This document shows, piece after piece, positions 60,726 through 64,000 of a DNA stretch of 64,000 nt (position 1 is its first letter; each line of letters begins with the position of its first letter). The stretch comes from Promineifilum sp019695075 (GTDB lineage: Bacteria; Chloroflexota; Anaerolineae; Promineifilales; Promineifilaceae): the NCBI GenBank assembly GCA_026129185.1, contig JAHCIO010000003.1:1-64000 (forward strand), read 5' to 3'. Both the position numbers and the translations under genes were made by a program. A model generated the notes under the pieces. It was not told the origin of the DNA and did no database searches. It saw only the letters and a program-made list of their open reading frames with translations.

Positions 60726-61906
60726 GTGCTGCGCCGCGCCTGCTGTTGCTGAGCAGCGAATTCCCGCCGGGGCCAGGCGGCATCGGCATGCACGCCTATC
60801 AGCTGGCCCGCCACCTGGCGGCGCGGGGCTGGTCGGTGACGGTGGCCACGCCACAGGCCTACGTCGCCGCCGCCGCGCGCGCCGACTTCAACCGGCGGCA
60901 GCCCTTCGCGGTCATCACCCTGCCGGAGCGTGACGCCGGGCCGCTGTGGCCGGCGGCGCGGCTGCGGGCGCTGGCCGAGGCGATGGGCGCGGCCCGCCCT
61001 GATATCCTGCTGGCCAGCGGCCGGCGGGCGCTGTGGACGGCGGCGCTGCTGGGGGCGCTCTACCGGCGGCCGTACGTCGCCGTGGGCCACGGCAGCGAGT
61101 TTCACAGCGGTTCGGCCCTGCCGCGCGCCCTCACCGGCCGGGGCATCGCCGGGGCGGCGGCCGTCGTGGCCGTCAGCGAGTACACCGCCGGCCTGGTGCG
61201 CGCCGCCGGCCGCCCGCGCGAACTGGTCGTCATTCCCAACGCCGCCGACGGCGAGCGCTTCCGCCCCGACCAGGACACAGCCGCCCTGCGCCGCGAACTG
61301 GCGCTGGATGGGCGGCGCGTCTTGCTGACCGTCGGCCGCGTTGGCGCGCGCAAGGCGCAGGATGTCGTCATTCGCGCCTTGCCGCGCGTGCTGGCCGCTC
61401 ATCCCGATGTCGTCTACGTCATGGCCGGGCTGCCGGAGAAGCGGGCCGACTTCACCGCCCTGGCCGAGTCGCTGGGTGTGGCCCACGCGCTGCGCTTCAC
61501 CGGCCTGGCCGAGGATGCGCTGTTGCCCGCGCTCTACGACCTGGCCGATGTCTTCGTCCTGGTCAGCCGCCGGACGGCCGCGGGCGACGTGGAAGGCTAT
61601 GGCATCGTCGTCCAGGAGGCGGCGCTGTGCGGCACGCCGGCCGTCGTCAGCCGCGGCTGTGGCCTGACCGAGGCCATTCGCGAGGGCGAGACGGGCGTCA
61701 GCGTACCGCCCGATGACCCGCAAGCCACGGCCGCGGCCCTGATCGTCCTGCTGGGCGACGACGATGCCCGCCGCCGCATGGGCGCGCGCGCCCGCGAACT
61801 GGCCGCCCGCGCCACCTGGGCCGAGCGCGTCGCCGACTACGATGACCTCCTGCGCCACCTTCTCCCTCAGGCCACTGACCACCGACCACTGGCCGCCGAC
61901 CACTGA
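60722..61906 (+). CDS. GT4 family glycosyltransferase
   Basis: 394 aa. RLLLLSSEFPPGPGGIGMHA is the glycine-rich GT4 start, with TVGRVGARKAQDVVIRAL and the donor motif GYGIVVQEAALCGTPAVV. The final residues (HRPLAADH) are encoded by a GGTCAGT-type repeat (61871-61906). Start overlaps the ligase-like stop. Confidence 0.9.
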   Translation: MSAAPRLLLLSSEFPPGPGGIGMHAYQLARHLAARGWSVTVATPQAYVAAAARADFNRRQPFAVITLPERDAGPLWPAARLRALAEAMGAARPDILLASGRRALWTAALLGALYRRPYVAVGHGSEFHSGSALPRALTGRGIAGAAAVVAVSEYTAGLVRAAGRPRELVVIPNAADGERFRPDQDTAALRRELALDGRRVLLTVGRVGARKAQDVVIRALPRVLAAHPDVVYVMAGLPEKRADFTALAESLGVAHALRFTGLAEDALLPALYDLADVFVLVSRRTAAGDVEGYGIVVQEAALCGTPAVVSRGCGLTEAIREGETGVSVPPDDPQATAAALIVLLGDDDARRRMGARARELAARATWAERVADYDDLLRHLLPQATDHRPLAADH

Positions 61907-61913
61907 CCACTGC
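61871..61913 (+). repeat. GACCACTG-type repeat at a gene end
   Basis: ACTGACCACCGACCACTGG and related units form the last codons of one glycosyltransferase gene and the 8-nt gap before the next. This is the reverse-orientation form of the CAGTGGT unit at 1941. Confidence 0.85.
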
Positions 61914-61914
61914 C

Positions 61915-63150
61915 ATGCGCCTCCTGATCGTCTCCCACACGCCCCACTACCGCGCCGCCGGCGTCTTCGTCGGTTGGGGGCCGACGGTGCGCGAGCTGGA
62001 CTACCTGGCGGAGTTGTTCGATGAGGTTGTCCACGTCGCCCCACTGTACGACGAGGCCGCGCCGGGCAGCGCGCTGGCCTACGCCTCACCGCGGGTGCGC
62101 CTGCGGCCGGTGGCCCCGGCCGGCGGCGAGACGCTGCGCGCCAAACTTGACATTGCCCGGCTCTACCCGGCCTACGCCGCCGCCATCGGCGACGAGATGC
62201 GCCGCGCCGACGCCGTCCACGTGCGCTGCCCGGCCAACATCAGCCTGCTGGCGTTGGCCCTGTTGCGGGCGGCGCGGCGGCCGGCGCCGCGCTGGGTCAA
62301 GTACGCCGGCAACTGGCGGCCTGATGGCAGCGAGCCGTGGTCCTATGGCTTGCAGCGGCGCTGGCTGGCGGCCAACGCCCATCGCGGCGTCGTAACGGTC
62401 AACGGCCGCTGGCCCGGCCAGCCGCCCCACGTCCACACCTTTCACAACCCGTCGCTGACCGAGGACGAGCTGGCCGCCGGCCGCGCCGCCGCGACCGGCA
62501 AACGGCTGTCGCTGCCGCTGGAGTTGCTATTTGTCGGCGCGCTGACCGACGGCAAGGGGGCGGGGCGGGCGCTGCAAGTGGCCGCGGCGCTGCAACGGCA
62601 GGGCGTCGCCTACCGGTTGCATATGCTTGGCGACGGGCCGGAGCGTCCGCGCTATGAGGCCTGGGCGTCGGCCCACGGGCTGCGCGAGGTCATCTTCCAC
62701 GGCTGGGTCTCGCGCGAGGCGGTCGGCCGCTTCGACGCGCTGGCCCATTTCATCCTGCTGCCGTCGCAATCCGAGGGCTGGCCCAAGGTGCTCAGCGAGG
62801 CGATGGCCTACGGGGCCGTACCCATCGCCAGCGCCGTCTCCAGCATCCCCCAGATTCTGGCCGAAACGGGGGCGGGGGTGGCCCGGCCGGTCGATGACAT
62901 CGACGGCATGGCCGCCGCCATCATAGATTATGTCAATCATCCTGGCGAGTGGCTCGCCGCCAGCCGCGCCGGCGCGGCCGTGGCCGCCCAATTCGGCTAC
63001 CGGGCCTACCAGGATGCCGTCCACGCCCTCTTCGCCGGGGCGTGGGGCATCGACCTGGCTGCCGACAGGCGACCGCCGACCGCTGACCACCGACCGCCGA
63101 CCGCCGACCACCGACTACTGACCACTGACCCACTGACCACTGACCACTGA
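61915..63150 (+). CDS. GT4 family glycosyltransferase
   Basis: 411 aa. RLLIVSHTPHYRAAGVFVGW starts a GT-B fold; LLFVGALTDGKGAGRALQVA, HMLGDGPERPRYEAWA and LLPSQSEGWPKVLSEAMAYG form the C-terminal donor site. The last 29 residues, beginning ADRRPPTADHRPPT, are encoded wholly by repeats (63069-63150), so the natural end of the domain lies near residue 381. Confidence 0.88.
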   Translation: MRLLIVSHTPHYRAAGVFVGWGPTVRELDYLAELFDEVVHVAPLYDEAAPGSALAYASPRVRLRPVAPAGGETLRAKLDIARLYPAYAAAIGDEMRRADAVHVRCPANISLLALALLRAARRPAPRWVKYAGNWRPDGSEPWSYGLQRRWLAANAHRGVVTVNGRWPGQPPHVHTFHNPSLTEDELAAGRAAATGKRLSLPLELLFVGALTDGKGAGRALQVAAALQRQGVAYRLHMLGDGPERPRYEAWASAHGLREVIFHGWVSREAVGRFDALAHFILLPSQSEGWPKVLSEAMAYGAVPIASAVSSIPQILAETGAGVARPVDDIDGMAAAIIDYVNHPGEWLAASRAGAAVAAQFGYRAYQDAVHALFAGAWGIDLAADRRPPTADHRPPTADHRLLTTDPLTTDH

Positions 63151-63152
63151 CC
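63069..63152 (+). repeat. GACCGCCGACC/GACCACT repeat at a gene end
   Basis: Imperfect tandem units of GACCGCCGACC, then exact ACTGACC heptamers, run from inside the glycosyltransferase gene through its stop to the ATG of the next gene. Confidence 0.9.
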
Positions 63153-64000
63153 ATGGACACCATCAACGCCACCTCATTTGATGCTACCAAACGCCTTGCC
63201 GTGGACAGACCGACCCGGCCGCGGCTGTGCTTCGCCGGGCCGCTGCTGGGCGGCAACCCCGGCTGGGTGACCAGCCAGGGAGAGATCGTCGCCGCGCTGC
63301 TGGCCGGCGAGGGCTACGTCGTGAGGCAGACCTCTCACATTCCCGCGCGCCTGCCGCGGCTGGCCGACATGCTGCGGTCGCTGCTGGCCTGGCGCAACGA
63401 CATCGACGTGGTTGTCCATCAGGTCTTCAGCGGCGCGGCGTTTGTCGTCGCTGACCTGACCAGTGCGCTCGGCCGGCGGCTGGGGCTGCGACAGATCTTC
63501 GTGCTACATGGTGGCACGTTGCCGGAGTTTGCCGCGGCGCATCCCGGTTGGACGCGGCGGGTGCTGGCCCGCGCCGACCGGGTCGTGGCCCCGTCCGGCT
63601 ATCTGATCGAGCGGGTGGTGCGGCCGCTCTTTCCGGCGGGCGCGCCGGCCGGCCGGCCCGCCAACTGGGCGCGGGTGATCCCCAACATCCTGGCGCTTGA
63701 CCAGTATGCCTATCGCCACCGCGCCGCCGTCGCCCCGCGGCTGCTGTGGATGCGCACCTTCCACCAGGTCTACAATCCGGAGATGGCCGTCGACGTGTTG
63801 GCCGACGTGCGCCAAACGCACCCGCAGGCGACGCTGAGCATGGGCGGGCAGGAGCGAGGGCTGCACGCGGCCGTCGTCGCCCACGCGGCAGCGCGAGGGC
63901 TGGCCGGGGCGGTGGCTTTCCCCGGCTTCCTCGACGCCGCCGGCAAGGCGCGCGAGTTCGCCGCCCATGACATCTACCTGAACACCAACCGCATCGACAA
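63153..64000 (+). CDS. GT4-like glycosyltransferase, cut by the window end
   Basis: At least 282 codons from ATG at 63153 with no stop before 64000. RLCFAGPLLGGNPGWVTSQG opens a GT-B N-terminal domain; VVHQVFSGAAF, FVLHGGTLPEF and RVVAPSGYLIERV follow, and the C-terminal half begins at WMRTFHQVYNPEMAVDVLAD with LSMGGQERG. The end, probably with the donor site, lies outside the window. Confidence 0.78.
   Translation, partial: MDTINATSFDATKRLAVDRPTRPRLCFAGPLLGGNPGWVTSQGEIVAALLAGEGYVVRQTSHIPARLPRLADMLRSLLAWRNDIDVVVHQVFSGAAFVVADLTSALGRRLGLRQIFVLHGGTLPEFAAAHPGWTRRVLARADRVVAPSGYLIERVVRPLFPAGAPAGRPANWARVIPNILALDQYAYRHRAAVAPRLLWMRTFHQVYNPEMAVDVLADVRQTHPQATLSMGGQERGLHAAVVAHAAARGLAGAVAFPGFLDAAGKAREFAAHDIYLNTNRID

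Overview
The window is GC-rich (roughly 65-70% in most coding stretches by eye) and looks chromosomal. Protein style suggests a filamentous or free-living Chloroflexota of the Anaerolineae type: GT-C/DUF2142/YfhO membrane proteins, membrane STAND proteins, Ser/Thr kinase and HtrA pairs, and glycan clusters without lipid A genes. That assignment is inference from gene content, not from a marker alignment. Many short repeats sit inside or between genes, and several genes appear to be transcribed leaderless, with a TATAAT/TAGAAT box 6-8 nt before the ATG.

Layout. 1-6.3 kb: two large polytopic membrane proteins (GT-C type and DUF2142 type) and an ASKHA/ROK-like protein, the first two carrying several in-frame repeat insertions. 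6.3-11.1 kb: an McrBC-type restriction operon with an unusually long McrB that contains a DUF2461-like block. 11.1-13.1 kb: a YfhO-like membrane protein. 13.1-14.9 kb: a YdeI-like gene abutting a decayed prophage morphogenesis remnant. 14.9-17.8 kb (minus strand): MBL-fold protein, cupredoxin protein and a polytopic membrane protein. 17.8-19.4 kb: a graveyard with an internally deleted GNAT gene, a retropepsin-like pair, and a decayed Phd/PIN toxin-antitoxin module whose operator palindrome survives. 19.4-24.3 kb: MarR regulator plus a heterodimeric ABC exporter, lower in GC. 24.3-26.3 kb: AbrB/PIN toxin-antitoxin pair coupled to a beta-propeller lipoprotein.

26.4-31.2 kb holds housekeeping genes: YifB/ComM ATPase, BirA, a LysM protein and a dNTP triphosphohydrolase. 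31.3-37.2 kb: a Chloroflexi-style membrane protein divergent from a transmembrane STAND NTPase with two secreted lipoproteins that share a domain. 37.3-40.1 kb: DinG-type helicase with a DnaQ exonuclease. 40.1-43.5 kb (minus): a Ser/Thr kinase and an HtrA-like PDZ protease that end in the same extracytoplasmic domain, separated by a clear terminator. 44.0-45.3 kb: the primary sigma factor with a strong promoter and terminator.

45.3-64.0 kb is a surface-polysaccharide locus: a divergent methyltransferase, then a tightly coupled plus-strand run of Wzm/Wzt ABC exporter, methyltransferase, asparagine synthase, FkbM methyltransferase, TPR protein, a second asparagine-synthase-like protein without the glutaminase Cys, three or more GT4 glycosyltransferases, a GT2, an O-antigen ligase/polymerase-like protein and further GT4 proteins, the last cut by the window end. 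The genes probably assemble, amidate, methylate and export a glycan.

The items most worth a second look are the kinase/protease shared sensor domain, the transmembrane STAND-lipoprotein operon, the DUF2461-containing McrBC system, and the families of palindromic and tandem repeats fixed in frame inside genes.
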